The notes: generated from the letters alone by a model not told the origin. Positions 10,713 to 22,131 are shown, counted from the stretch's first letter. The stretch is 64,000 nucleotides of DNA from Smallanthus sonchifolius (GCA_023525975.1 CM042021.1:105135501-105199500), one strand, 5' to 3'. Numbers and translations are program-made.

Positions 10713-12508
10713 AACAAAAATTGGTGGAGTCCCCAATCTTACAATCACCAAATTGGTCACTTCCTTTTGAAATCATGTGTGATGCTAGTGACTATGCGGT
10801 TGGGGCCGTGTTGGGATATTGGATTGAGAAAAAACACGTTGCCATATATTATGAAAGTAAAACTCTTTCGGATGCTCAATTGAATTATACCACAACCGAA
10901 AAAGAATTACTCGTAGTAGTATATGCGTTAGACACGTTTAGGTCCTACATATGGGGAAGCAAAATTATTATCTATTCTGACCACAGTGCTGTCAGGTACC
11001 TTATGGAGAAAAAGGATGCTAAACCAAGACTCATAAGGTGGATCTTGTTGTTGCAAGAATTTGATGTGGAGATCCGTGATAAAAAGGGGAGTGAGAATGT
11101 AGTAGCCGACCACTTATCAAGGATCATGGTTGATGATGAAGAGTCCACGACAGTGATAAATGAATCATTTCCTGATGAGCATATTATGTCTGTTTCATCT
11201 GTACCTTGGTTTGCTAATATTATAATTTTTTTGGCAACAGGTGCAATCCCGAGTCATTGGGTAAAGAAGAAGAAAACCCATTTTCTGTCCCAAGTAAAGC
11301 AATACATTTGGGAAGAACCAGATTTATTTAAAGTGGGAACGGATCAAATGATTAGACGATGTGTGCCAAATGAGGAAATTCCAAGTGTGCTAGCACATGT
11401 GCACTCTTATGCATGTGGAGGCCATTTCAGTGGCCAAAAGACAGGACACAAAATTCTTTCATGTGGTCTTTTCTGGCAAACTTTGTTTAAGGATGCGTTT
11501 GAGTTTGCGAAACATTGCATCAAATGTCAACAGTTAGGGAGCGTCTCCAAAAGAGACGAAATGCCCATGAAACCGATTCTCTTCCTTGACATCTTTGATG
11601 TTTGGGGAATTGATTTCATGGGAACCTTCCCAAACTCTTTTGGCAATTTGTATATCTTGGTGGCGATCGACTATGTATCTAAATGGGTCGAGGCGATAGC
11701 CACTAAGACGAATGACCATACCGTTGTATGTAACTTTGTCCAAACAAACATTTTCTCGAGATTTGGTATCCCCCATGTCATTACAAGTGATGGGGGATCT
11801 CATTTCAAAAACTTTAAATTTGGCAAATTACTAAAACGGTATGGCCTGGATCATAGAATAGCAACTCCCTACCATCCCCAAACAAGCGGACAAGTGGAAG
11901 TGTCTAATAGGCAAATAAAAGATATTTTACAAAAAATCGTCCGGGCGGACCGAAAGCATTGGTCAACCAAAATGACTGATGCTTTATGGGCTTACCGAAC
12001 GGCTTATAAAACCCCTATTGGCACGACCCCGTACCGGTTGGTTTATGAAAAATATTGTCATTTACCGGTAGAGTTAGCTCACCGGGCGTTTTGGGCTATC
12101 AAAGTGGTTAATGTGGATTATGATGTTGCAGGAAAAGAAAGGAAGTTGAGTCTAAATGAATTGGAAGAATTGAGAAATGAGGCATATGATTGTGCATCCG
12201 CTTACAAGGACAATATGAAGGCGGTTCATGATGCTAAGCTTCGGAAGAAGGAGTTTGAAGTGGGCCAAAGAGTCTGGCTTTATAATTCAAGGTTGAAGTT
12301 CTTTCCAGGGAAACTGAAAAGCAAGTGGACAGGACCATTTTTTATCACACGAGTTGGCAACTATGGAGATATAGAGATTGAAGATTTTGAGGATCATTTG
12401 AGGCAAGTTGTGAATGGTCACCGATTGAAGCCATATCTCGAGATCAATGGGCCAACAAACCAAGTAGAAGCATTCTTATTGAGCTTGGTGACGAACGAGC
12501 ACGAGTAA
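10709..12508 (+). CDS. RNase H and integrase domains of element C (open, 599 codons)
   Basis: RNase H comes first, with CDASD, TTEKELL and YSDHSAVRYL giving the D-E-D catalytic residues, and a conserved end DHLSRI. The integrase follows: an HHCC zinc finger (H near residue 230, CIKCQQ), a catalytic core with GIDFMG, TSDGGSHF and GQVEVSNRQ (D-D-E all present), and a C-terminal GPFFITRV block. The domains run uninterrupted to the stop at 12506-12508. No chromodomain is seen, as expected outside chromoviruses. The start at 10709 is not a true start, because this is the 3' part of a pol frame broken upstream. Confidence 0.9.
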   Translation: MKQKLVESPILQSPNWSLPFEIMCDASDYAVGAVLGYWIEKKHVAIYYESKTLSDAQLNYTTTEKELLVVVYALDTFRSYIWGSKIIIYSDHSAVRYLMEKKDAKPRLIRWILLLQEFDVEIRDKKGSENVVADHLSRIMVDDEESTTVINESFPDEHIMSVSSVPWFANIIIFLATGAIPSHWVKKKKTHFLSQVKQYIWEEPDLFKVGTDQMIRRCVPNEEIPSVLAHVHSYACGGHFSGQKTGHKILSCGLFWQTLFKDAFEFAKHCIKCQQLGSVSKRDEMPMKPILFLDIFDVWGIDFMGTFPNSFGNLYILVAIDYVSKWVEAIATKTNDHTVVCNFVQTNIFSRFGIPHVITSDGGSHFKNFKFGKLLKRYGLDHRIATPYHPQTSGQVEVSNRQIKDILQKIVRADRKHWSTKMTDALWAYRTAYKTPIGTTPYRLVYEKYCHLPVELAHRAFWAIKVVNVDYDVAGKERKLSLNELEELRNEAYDCASAYKDNMKAVHDAKLRKKEFEVGQRVWLYNSRLKFFPGKLKSKWTGPFFITRVGNYGDIEIEDFEDHLRQVVNGHRLKPYLEINGPTNQVEAFLLSLVTNEHE

Positions 12509-13308
12509 CACCATGAAGAAGTGTCGGGCTGAGGAAAATAAACGTAGCGCTAACCGGGAGGCAACCCGGCTTTTGTGATGTTTTTAATTAAATTATGTTT
12601 TATTATTTTTCTTCTTTTAGCTAATTTTAGTTTAATTTTGTGCAATAATCAAAGGAAGGCGGAAAGTATGAGGTTACAGCGGATGTCCGTATTTCAGGGA
12701 CGTAACACATTCAAGTGGGGAGCTGGAAAAAGGACCAAAAATAGGGCAGTGTAAGGCTACGCTGGTTCAGCGTAAGCCTACGCTGAAGAGGTTTTGCAAA
12801 CAGAACCATCAGAGGTGCAGCGTAAGGCTACGCTGGTTCAGCGTAAGCCTACGCCAAAGAAGTTTTGCAAACAGAAGCATCAGAGGTGCAGCGTAAGGCT
12901 ACGCCCCCTCAGCGTAAGCTTACGCTGGAACGGGATTTTGCGTGGATAAGTCGTCCGACAACAGGTAAGTCTAAAAAAAAAATATAATAATAAAAAACGT
13001 TTTTTTTAAACCCCTTTTCTCTCCCTTCTTTCTTCATTATCACCTACCTTCCATCCCTTCTCTTCCATCGTCTTTTCTAAAAACCTCCATTCATCTTCAT
13101 CTTCTTCCTTCTTTAATCTAACATCTCTTCATAAAAATCAAAAATTGGTTGAGGGTTTTTGCATAACTTTGCAAGAGGAGTAAACCCTACCAAGCGGAAT
13201 TCACATATTTGAGAGACCCGAATTCTAGGGTTTCGTAATTTTTGGGGCTTTTGTGTGTAGTGGAAGGAATAATCGTCACTCTTTGAGATTTCATCATCTA
13301 AACCCAAA
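12509..13308 (+). other. Post-pol spacer of element C with CT-rich leader-like stretch
   Basis: There is no coding sequence here. It contains the palindrome array at 12748-12926 and a pyrimidine-rich stretch (about 13010-13110) like a plant 5' leader. It ends at AAAAG|GTACGT (donor at 13311), a good 5' splice site. I infer that this region could carry a separate promoter and leader for the ORF starting at 13694. No clear TATA box was found. Confidence 0.4.
12748..12926. repeat. Internal array of six GCGTAAGCCTACGC-type motifs
   Basis: The motifs recur as part of a tandem unit of about 67-71 bp (two and a half copies, each with GTTTTGCAAACAGAA between motif pairs). They are variants of the LTR palindromes at 5164-5311 and 17222-17369. 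The last copy, AGCGTAAGCTTACGCT, is perfectly symmetric. Confidence 0.8.
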
Positions 13309-13689
13309 AGGTACGTTTGTATTACAATTCTTGGTTATTTGAAGGTATATTTTCGAATAAGAATTGATGTTACATTGTAGTTGTGTTGTTGTGTACTTTG
13401 GGAGGGATGATTTAAGTTAGAATTCGTAGATTGAATGATGCCATTGTTGAAGCATTAGAAATAATTGTGTTAGTGACTAATTGAATAGGACTTGATTAAG
13501 ATTTTGGAAGAAATTTTGAAATTTTAAAACAACATGTAAACTTGTTTTGATGAAAATAGCAGAAATTTTGTTTTCACATGATAAAAAGTTAATATGGAGT
13601 GAATTCAATTAGCAATATTAATGAAGAATTGTTACAAGTTCGATTTTTGGTGAATTCTTTGATTTATGTGTGCATGGTGAAATTGTAGG
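13309..13689 (+). other. Candidate 5' UTR intron before the post-pol ORF of C
   Basis: AAAAG|GTACGT near 13308-13316 fits a 5' splice site, and TGAAATTGTAG|GAACA near 13680-13693 fits a 3' splice site. The 3' site lies only a few bases before ATG 13694. The stretch between is AT-rich and has no long frame, as expected for a plant intron. This is inference from the sequence alone. Confidence 0.35.
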
Positions 13690-13693
13690 AACA

Positions 13694-15460
13694 ATGGCCA
13701 GAACGAAAGAGTCTCACAAGGGTAAAGAAAAAGTGGGTGAGTCATCATCACGGAGTAGGTCAAAGAGGGCACGAAACACTGTTGTTCTGCACGAAAGAAG
13801 TGAGGAAGAGAGTGCCCATGAATCTGAAGAGGAACTTGGACACACAATATGGAAGAAACCGGTGAGATTATCATATTTCCCATATTCGCAGCAGAAGGAC
13901 TTATATATGGACAAGGTGAAAAATCCGACTGGTGGATTTGAATCGTTATTTGCATGTGAAAAGCAGATCCATGAGCCGGATTTCGAGAGATATGGGGTTG
14001 TTAACTGTTTTTGACGACTTGGTTGGGAAGAGAGTCTTGCTTTCCATTATGATGGAATTGATTATGTGTATGGTGAAGCAATTATGGAGTGGATGTCGAC
14101 CCTTCAACGAATTGAAGGAAATAACCCGCCCCAAACGACAATTTTGAGGGGTACAGTAAATGGGAAACAAGCAGACCCGTCATTTCAGATTATTGACAAG
14201 ATTGCCCACTTTGACTCTGGAGCAGAGAATAATGAACCTTATGAGTATATATCTGATGATAAGTTGAAGGCTCACGTGATCCGTGAAATAATGTGAGAAA
14301 ACATGATAAGAACCCTTTTTGTGGTGGAAGAAGGTTGTGATGTATTTCAGTTAGTATTGAGAAGAGATATGTTGAAGCCACTTCCCAAGTTGTTGATATT
14401 TGTAACATTGAACGTGCTCCCGAGAACAGGGGATAAGACCAAGGTGCGTTTTTATGAAGTTATGGTTCTACATGCACTATTGGCGGGTTCCCCAATTATG
14501 TCATCTAAACATTTGATCATGTGGAATATTTGGGAGTCACATGAAGAAAGAGAGAGGATGGTTATTGCTCATTGTCGGTTGTTATCAAAGTTCCTTAAAT
14601 GGGCAAAGGTTTTGCCACGAAGACCGGCGGTGTTAAAAATCAAGCATAAACCTTTTACCATAAAGTCTTTGCAACAAGGAAGTTGGAGATATGAGTTGAC
14701 ATCAAGAACTCATGTGTTGACTGATACCACCACTGCGAGGGTTTTGGAGGAATTGAGAAGTGATGTGTCGAAAGAGGAAGAAATGAACTTGGAAGATGAA
14801 GATATTGATCCCACAGGACCAAATATAGGGACAAGTGGTGCAGGTTATGGGTTCGAGCACGAATTTGGGTATGGTGCTGATTACAATCAACCCTTCACGG
14901 AAGTAATAGAGCAGGCTCGCCCGACAAGTTATCCTAATTGGGAGGAGGCCTCGCGTATAATGTTTGATAGGCAAACACAGAATCGGGAGGAAGATAGGAG
15001 ATTTAGAATGGGGATGATGTGGTCCCAAGAGGAGGAAATAAACAGGAATTTTAGGCACAACGAAGAAGTGCGCCACTACAATGATTACCATCAGGGCGTA
15101 CCATATTCTTCACATCCAGCACCTACTGATTGGGAGTCTTTGAATCCTTACGACATGGGTGATACATACCAGCGCTACCCACAGAGTCATCATTCTGAGT
15201 GGGTGGCACCGTACCCGACATCGGATGCAAGTGGGCAAGGCTCGAGTGGAGCGGCTCAAGGAGGTCTAAATAATATGAGAGATATGACTCGATCATTATA
15301 TGAGTCAGTTTTTGGTCAACCGTTACAACAGGAGCCATATGATGCTAGGCCGGAAGCATATTGGCCTTACAAGCCAAGCAATGATGATGCCGACGATGAT
15401 GAGGAGGAAGATGATGATGATGATGATGAGGAACAGAACAGTCAGGACAGCTCTTCCTGA
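13694..15460 (+). pseudogene. Post-pol ORF of element C (Athila ORF3 position), two in-frame TGA
   Basis: From ATG 13694 one frame runs to 15460 and would encode about 588 residues. It is interrupted only by TGA at 14012-14014 and TGA at 14294-14296; the frame between and after them keeps a protein-like composition. The product starts basic and Ser/Arg-rich (MARTKESHKGKEK), has a central globular part (YGEAIMEWM, FVTLNVLPRTGDKTKVRF) and ends in a Gly/Tyr/Pro-rich stretch with a long acidic Asp/Glu tail. Athila elements carry an extra ORF after pol, often called env-like. I see no convincing signal peptide or membrane segment here, so an envelope role is not supported. It may belong to the Pfam ATHILA ORF-1 family, but I could not check this. 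Confidence 0.7.
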
Positions 15461-15973
15461 TGTTGTTGAGCATGTCGAACAGGTCCACGTACTTTTACTT
15501 CTTTCTTGCAAAAAATTGACTATTTTATTTAATTGTTTTGGTGTGCTTTGTGTGTGTTAGGTTGTTTTGTTTTGTTTTTGTTTTGGTGAGAACTTGGGTG
15601 ATGCTTGGGTTGATGTTTATGGTTTGGGAATTTACTTCTTGAATTTTGGAGGTTGGGTGTTAGATTTGTTTGGCACCCACTAACCGCACTTTTATATTTC
15701 ATAACTATTTACATTGGGACAATGTAAGGTTCAAGTGTGGGGATGTGGGAAATCTTGGAAACCATACAAATTTTTTGATAATTGTTTTACAAAGTGTTTG
15801 GTAGAGGTATTTGGTCATGGTTAATTCACTAAGTACTTGATTAAGTCTTTACAACAAATGATAAAAAAAATTTTGAAATGTTGAATTCGGGAGTAACAAA
15901 ATTGAAGGTGACGGTTTGCATGCACATGTTGGTAACCTATTTTCCACCGTTTTTGTGAGATTTTGAGCTAAAT

Positions 15974-16021
<48 letters not shown>

Positions 16022-17024
16022 TCTTATTTGAGTGGTTGGCCACTTTGTTTCACATTTTAGAACTTGCATAATGTTGATACATGTTAAGACCTTGAACCAA
16101 TTGATTGCACAAAAATGATAAAGGCATTAGGAGAAACCGTTTTTATTTTTAGCCATTTTATACATTTACCTGTTAATATCCACTAGATGCCCATTCTGAG
16201 CCTATACCTTTTCTTTTGACAAAACCCACAACATTAACCCATTCACCTTTTAGCCTTTTCTTTTTAAACCCGTGAGTTGGAATTCAATTAACTTAGATTG
16301 TTGTAGTTGCGGTTGCAATTGAGATAAAAAAAATGAATGAAAAAGAAATACAAAAATAGTATTGGGTCAACATTTGCCCAAAGGTTTTGAGTATTAGTTT
16401 GAGCTACAATAAAAGATGTTATTAGGTCAGTTTAACTAAAGTTTCATTTGATAGTTTGAAGAAATAAGAACTTTAGTGTTGATGGGTCATTTATACCCAT
16501 AGTAGAGATTTGAAAGTTTTAGATTGATTTGTAGTTTCATTAGTTGAATTCCACTCACCTTTAGCTACTTTAAAAAAATCCTTATCCATACCCGTAACCC
16601 TAGCCTACATTACAACCCTTAAAAGACCTTTTGATTTGTGCGTTTTAGTTGTGTTAGTAGGTGAATATGTGATCAATATGCAAGCCTATGATAATGTGGT
16701 TCATTGTTTGGTTTCGAGTGAAAAATACTAGCACATCATCGCTAGTCCATATATGAAGCCGAGTAGAATGATTGATTATGAGGGGTATGTGCATGCAAAG
16801 CCATAACTGGATATGAGTTAAGCTCGTTCAAGTGTCTCCTTTTGTTTAAAAAGTCATCGATTGTTTGTTGGATTGTAAATCTATTGAGAGTATAATTCTT
16901 ATGAATCTTGCATGACTTTGGACCTTAACTTATGTTTAGTGAAAACAATTATTTGGGAATTTGTAATGTGAATTTAAAGCAAAAGACTTTGCTTGAGGGC
17001 AAGCAAAACTCAAGTGTGGGGATG
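15461..17024 (+). other. 3' non-coding part of element C, ending in PPT
   Basis: This is 1.56 kb with no supported coding sequence. It holds a (TA)n microsatellite (about 15976-16019). The motif CAAGTGTGGGGATG occurs twice (15732 and 17011). The second copy touches the 3' LTR and is the likely polypurine tract; the first may be a duplicated or internal PPT. Confidence 0.7.
15976..16019. repeat. (TA)n microsatellite
   Basis: About 21 uninterrupted TA dinucleotides lie inside the 3' non-coding part of element C. It is prone to length change and to sequencing or assembly error. Confidence 0.95.
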
Positions 17025-18108
17025 TGAAAAGTAACCAAAGTTTCATGTATTAAAGGGTGTAATATGTTATATTTATGCAAATTAATATGAGGAATACAAA
17101 GGCTTTGTGTAGCTATGCATGTGCAGGTGTTGGAAGCTTAATGTACGATTTTAGAAGATATTATGCGAGAGATGCAAGAGTTGGAAGGAAGACGGAGGAA
17201 ACGGGGCAAAAATGCAGGAGCCAGCGTAAGCCTACGCCACCTGGCGTAATCCTACGCCACCCAGCGTAAGCTTACGCCAACCAGCGTAGGCCTACGCCTA
17301 ACCAATTCTTTCACAGCAGGTTTCAAGGATGCGGCGTAATCCTACGCCACCCCAGCGTAAGCTTACGCCAGTTACGTTATTTTGAAGCGGATTTTCGGGA
17401 AACTGCCGATTTTGAGAGTTTAAGTGGGGGTTTCTTCCCTAAATTCGAGATAACCCTTTTGAGAGCAGTTCTTGGGCGATTTTGGGAGTTCTGGGAGGCT
17501 AAGAAACACGATTCCAACATCCACTTGAAGATTGATACTTGAAAGATCGAAAGATTGAAGATGATTTCCATCACCATGAGCGGCTAATCCACCGGTAATC
17601 ATTCACGGGTGGATTGTTTGTAAGTTTTTAGGGTTTTTATCATATGCTAGCTTTGAGAAACAATTCTTGTAATCGTTTGGTTTGAAATACTTGAATCTTT
17701 GTGTGTTAGTATGGTTATGAACTCACGGGAGTCGATAAATTCTTGCACCATTGACCCCGTTAGATGATAATTGCTATGAACTTTGATTTGTGTTGAATCT
17801 ATTGATTAATCTAATTCTATATTGCATACATTTGTCTCGATTTCATTCGTGAATATTGTTTTACACTATTGCACCATTGACCCCGTTAGTTGATAATCCT
17901 TGTTTGTTGAGTTTGATAAGTTTCACCTAAATCATTGCTTGTGTTTGGTCAGAAAGACCCATTGTCACTTCATAAATCGCATTGTCAATTGAAGTTAAGC
18001 ACCGACCACAAACTCTTCGTGGTTCGACACCCTTCTTACCCTAACTAGTTTAAGGTGATTAGGACACTCTAATTCTTTATCTTTGACCGGTTCCTTCGAC
18101 ACCGATCA
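17025..18108 (+). repeat. 3' LTR of element C
   Basis: It starts TGAAAAGTAACC (two changes from the 5' LTR start) and ends CACCGATCA, 1084 bp. Near 17870 it jumps from TTTTACACTATT to GCACCATTGACCCCGTTAG, a 19-bp piece whose source lies about 120 bp upstream, and then to TTGATAATCC. The block corresponding to about 5815-6010 of the 5' LTR is missing. It carries the same six-palindrome array (17222-17369). Confidence 0.9.
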
Positions 18109-18603
18109 AGCCTATGGGGTGTCTATGATGATTATGTGAGCTAGGGATAGAAGAGTTAATGTCGTACGTCGTGTTATGAGTTAGTTGGATAAGTCGGGGC
18201 ATGAGTTAGCTACTTACGGGTTAAGTAGGATGTGTTATCCGGAGTAAGTGTGTATGGTGCATGCTTAGCTAATGGTTCATGTAAATGAAATGAGATGTTG
18301 TATAGTAATCTAGTAAGGGTGAGTCGGAATTTTATTTACATGTCGTACGGGTACGACAAGGAGGTGTTATTGTGAGTGCACGTACGTGATATGTGATTAG
18401 GTAACGAGTCATAGTTTTGCATGTATGCCACTATGTGTTACTTATATGTGCTGTGTGGACTTAAGTCGTTGTCTTTATGGCACGACAAGTCATGTTATGG
18501 AGAACAAAGTTCTTCAAGAGTTGTCACCAAAGGGGTGGCTGGAAAATCATCATTAGATGACGAGTGTGTCACTATGATTAGTGGTGGGGCCCTGTAACAA
18601 GGG

Positions 18604-20157
18604 TGTAAGGCCTCAAACCCGGGAACCCGACTTATTGGCATACATGTAAGTAAAGTAGTCATAGACATAAATCCAAACTCAATTTATTGCAGCGAAAATC
18701 AATAATCAACAAAGGTCAATGACCCGACCCAAACAAGATTCAAATAAAGTAAATATTTCAACGGCACAACTAATAATAAATGTCATCACGAATGTCTGCG
18801 ATAACCAATTGCCATCCAGAAGCCGCCAGCTCACACTTTCTCTTTACCTGAAATACATGCTTAAAAGTCATCTACGCTGAGTGAGTTCTATAGTAGTTCA
18901 TTAGGGGATATTAACTCCCGAAACCATTATAAAAATGATTTACGTCGCAAAGGTTTTCTCATAATAATTCATCATCAATTCAAATAATATATTTATCAGC
19001 GTACAAGTATATCATGTTGTCTAGTCCGAGGACGTAAGCAATCATGATCTCCCACCTGACCGTCGTCAGACACAATAACCCACCGACTAACGTCGACACA
19101 CTATCAAGCTTACGCTTAATATCCCGCCTGACTAATGCAAGACTCTAAACCTCGTTGAATAAATTCAACACATCATCAAGCTTACGCTTGACCTTCCGCC
19201 ACGACATTTAAGTTCGTGACACCAAACTCATACATACATGCAAGCATAACGATTATTTAAAAACATATATTTTGTCACCAAAAACACCTTCTATGCATGC
19301 ATTCACTAAAACACGTTTCGTATGTATTCATGCCCAAAACAATAAAAACAGATAAAGGTGGGCGATAGAAACTCACCTTTGCTAGACACGCCTCGTTCTC
19401 TAGAACTCGCTAACGCCTCGTGCTCGCCTTTCGACCTCGCACCTATAATACACACAAGGTCTGTCGCCACCTCCCCGCGTCCGAACAATCGTGAACAGTC
19501 CATTCGGTGGGCTGTTGTGTCCGTCTAGTGCCGCCGCCAGCCGCCTTGCGCGGTCTCCGACTTCCCGTACCCTAGCCGCACGCCCGTAAACCCTTCTCTT
19601 AGCACCCTTAGGGTTCTCGGCCAACACTCACTCGACTCCCACGAGTTTCAAACAACAAAATGATTATACGTAAGGAATATAAGAATAATACCTTCGATCC
19701 GAGCGACTCGTGCAAATCGAATCGCCTAGAACCCGCCTTCTTCCTCCCCTCGTCCTCCACGAAACCCTAGAATCATACCACGTGTTAACATGGTTAAACG
19801 GGAATCAAATCACAAAAACAATTACTAGATGCTCACGATTTTACCTTGCTTTGAACATGAAACATGACGAACGGCCTCTCCTCTCTCCCTTTTTCCTCTC
19901 GGTAGCCGCAAAAAAGAAATGGGGAACCCCCCTCCATGCGTAACACCCTAAAGGGGTTGTTGTCGGACTGGGCTAAACATCAGGCCCGGCTCGTCTTGAA
20001 ATATTTAACAAAACTCTCCCTCAAGTTTCGATTGTTACATAATAACCCCCGTCTAACTATCCACCTAAATGAAAACATCCAACATCCGTTAAGTTGTCTA
20101 TACCCTAGAACAATTATTTACAAACCCGTTCTCTAAGCGAGAAACCGAGATGTTACA
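18604..20157 (-). repeat. 3' LTR of element B
   Basis: On the plus strand it reads TGTAAGGCCTC...GATGTTACA. It is 1554 bp against about 1902 bp for the other LTR without its insert. The main difference is a deletion near 19452, where about 330 bp found at 25880-26215 are missing. The block GTCATCTACGCTGAGTGAG (18867-18885) is shared with the LTRs of A and E. The frames at 19306-19943 inside it are not protein-like. Confidence 0.9.
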
Positions 20158-20522
20158 AGTCTTCCCCCTAAAAGAGGTTCCGTCCTCGAAACCGGTGCCA
20201 TCTGGAAATAAATGCGGATAACGCTCCTGTATCTCGGCCTCGGGCTCCCATGTGGCTTCGGATCCATTTCTATGCTTCCATTGCACCTTAACAATAGGAA
20301 TTACTTTTTGCATTAACCTTTTTTCTTTTTATCCAATATTGCCACTGGTTCCTCTACATAACTGAGTTTATCGTCCACCAGAATGTCGTCTAACGGTACG
20401 TGTTCTGTAGCATCTGCCAAACACTTTCGTAACTGGGACACATGAAAAGTTGGGTGTATCCCTGCCAGTTCATCTGGCAACAATAGTCTATCGGCAACAC
20501 TACCAACACGTTCTTCTATCAT
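20098..20522 (-). pseudogene. Integrase C-terminus and chromodomain of element B
   Basis: The 20522-20313 frame carries the integrase tail (HPTFHVSQLRKCL). A frame change near 20313 leads to a chromodomain-like block (VKVQWKHRNGSEATWEPEA, ERYPHLF). Such chromodomains steer integration toward particular chromatin in chromoviruses. The aromatic and WEPE residues typical of the plant Tekay group are visible. The frame has no stop after the domain: it passes through the PPT and continues into the 3' LTR to 20098. Confidence 0.8.
20158..20177 (-). promoter_or_regulatory. Polypurine tract of element B
   Basis: The minus strand reads CCTCTTTTAGGGGGAAGACT and then the LTR start TGTAACATC. It primes plus-strand DNA synthesis. 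The pol reading frame runs through it. Confidence 0.8.
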
Positions 20523-20660
20523 AAATGGTCCAATATACCTCGGACTATGCTTTCCCCGTTTCTAGAAACGAATAATGCCCTTCCAGGGCGACACCTTAAG
20601 CATCACATAATCCCTTACGTTGAACTCTATAGGTCGCCGTCTCTTATCGGCGTAAGACTT

Positions 20661-21702
20661 CTACCGATCCTGAGCGGCTTTCATCCTTTGCTTCACTAAT
20701 TCGAACTTCTCGGAAGTTGCTTTTACAATGTCTAAACTCCCTAACTCTTTATGTCCGATCTCTTCCCAGCATACCGGCGTCCTACACCTTCTCCCATAAA
20801 GCATCTCGTACGGCGGCATTCCAATAGTCACATGATAACTATTGTTATATGAGAACTCCGCTAACGGTAGGTGACTATCCCATGCACCTCCGAAATCAAT
20901 CACACATGCGCATGTCCTCCAATGTCTATATTGTCCGCTCTGACTGCCTGTCAGTTTGAGGGTGATATGCGGTGCTAATATGTAATCTCGTTCCCATAGC
21001 CTCATTGAATCTCTTCCAAAACTTTGACGTGAATCTCGTATCTCGGTCAGATACGATAGAAATCGGCAGTCCGTGCCTGGCAACAATCTCATTCACAAAC
21101 ACTTCGGATAACCTCTCAGATGAGAATGTCTCCCTAATCGGTAGAAAATGAGTGCTTTTCGTTAACCGATCCACTACTACCCAAATCGTATCGTGCCCCT
21201 TTGCCATCTCGGGCAACTTTGTAATAAAATCCATCGTAATGTGCTCCCACTTCCACTTTGGAATCTCTAAAGGTTGGATTTTGCCATAAGGCTTCTGATG
21301 CTCTGCCTTAACCTGCAAGCATGTCAAACATTTACTCACATACTAGATCACATCATGCTTCATTCCCGGCCACCAATAGTTACCCTTCATGTCTTGATAC
21401 ATCTTCGTCGTACCCGGATGTATCGAGTACCTTGACTTGTGCGCCTCGTCAAGTACTTGCTCTCTAAACCCTCCAAACCTTGGTATCCAGATACGGTCAT
21501 CCTTGACCCACACCCCTTGACTGTTCTCAGTCAACAGATCATGTTGTCCAAAGATCCTTTCTTCTTTTAGCCTTTCATCTCGCAAGGCTTCCGCTTGCAC
21601 ATCCTTTAATAGTGTCAGGAAATCTGGCGTTACCACTAGTTGACACGCTTTAACCCTAATTGGTGTGTGCTCCTCTTTACGGCTTAATGCGTCAGCAAGC
21701 AC
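20661..21702 (-). pseudogene. Integrase of element B, one in-frame stop plus frameshift
   Basis: The 21702-21343 frame has the end of RNase H (MLADALSRKEEH) and the zinc-finger half (HKSRYSIHPGTTKMY). An in-frame stop at 21345-21343 splits the HHCC finger, and CLTCLQ continues at 21339. The core has MDFITKLP, SIVSDRDTRF and QSERTI, so the D-D-E residues are present. A further frame change near 20926-21092 precedes the WDSHLPLAEFSYNNSYH and GRRCRTPVCW blocks. The enzyme is inactive as written because of the breaks. Confidence 0.85.
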
Positions 21703-21768
21703 ATTTGCCTAACCCGGATGGTAAAGGATCTCACAGTCGTAGTCCTTGATTAGCTCTAGCCACCTCCT

Positions 21769-22068
21769 CTATCTCATGTTCAACTCCTTTTGCTCAAAGA
21801 AGTACTTCAAGCTCTTGTGGTCCGTGTAGATGGTGCATTTGATCCCACACAAATAGTGCCTCCACAACTTGAGTGCAAATACCATGGCCGCTAACTCTAA
21901 ATCATGGGTAGGGTAATTCACCTCATGTGTCTTCAGTTGCCTTGATGCGTACACTATTACCTTTCCTTGTTGCATTAACATGCAACCTAGACCCAAATAT
22001 GACGTGTCCGAATACACCACTAAGCCTTCTGTCCCTTCCGGTAACGTTAACACTTGTGCTTCAGTCAA
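21769..22068 (-). pseudogene. RNase H domain of element B
   Basis: YSDTSYLGLGCML, THDLELAA and YTDHKSLKYFF show the D-E-D catalytic residues of the Ty3/gypsy RNase H. It degrades the RNA strand of the RNA:DNA hybrid. Frame breaks on both sides separate it from RT and integrase. Confidence 0.85.
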
Positions 22069-22131
22069 TCGCTTCTTTAGCTCTTAAAACGCACCCTCTT
22101 GATCTGCTCCCCAAGTAAACTTCACTCCCTT

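Larger units (their letters stand above)
4967..18108 (+). mobile_element. Athila-like Ty3/gypsy retrotransposon C (complete, broken ORFs)
   Basis: Two LTRs (4967-6232 and 17025-18108) flank an interior with a tRNA-Asp-type PBS, gag, protease, RT, RNase H, integrase, a long post-pol ORF and a PPT. The 5-bp TSD AGCCT is exact (4962-4966 and 18109-18113), and the insertion site lies inside the LTR of element A. The D-L-G protease, the tRNA-Asp PBS and the extra ORF after pol all point to the Athila lineage. The LTRs differ by roughly 1-2% by eye outside one deletion, so this is a fairly young insertion. It cannot move by itself, because gag, PR-RT and the last ORF all carry stops or frameshifts. 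Confidence 0.9.

Noticed and set aside
13932..14170. Separate small genes near the post-pol ORF of C
   Set aside because: They are other-frame shadows; the real frame continues through two TGA codons.
13694..15460. Envelope protein in the post-pol ORF of C
   Set aside because: Position fits, but I see no signal peptide, membrane segment or cysteine pattern, so only the position is claimed.
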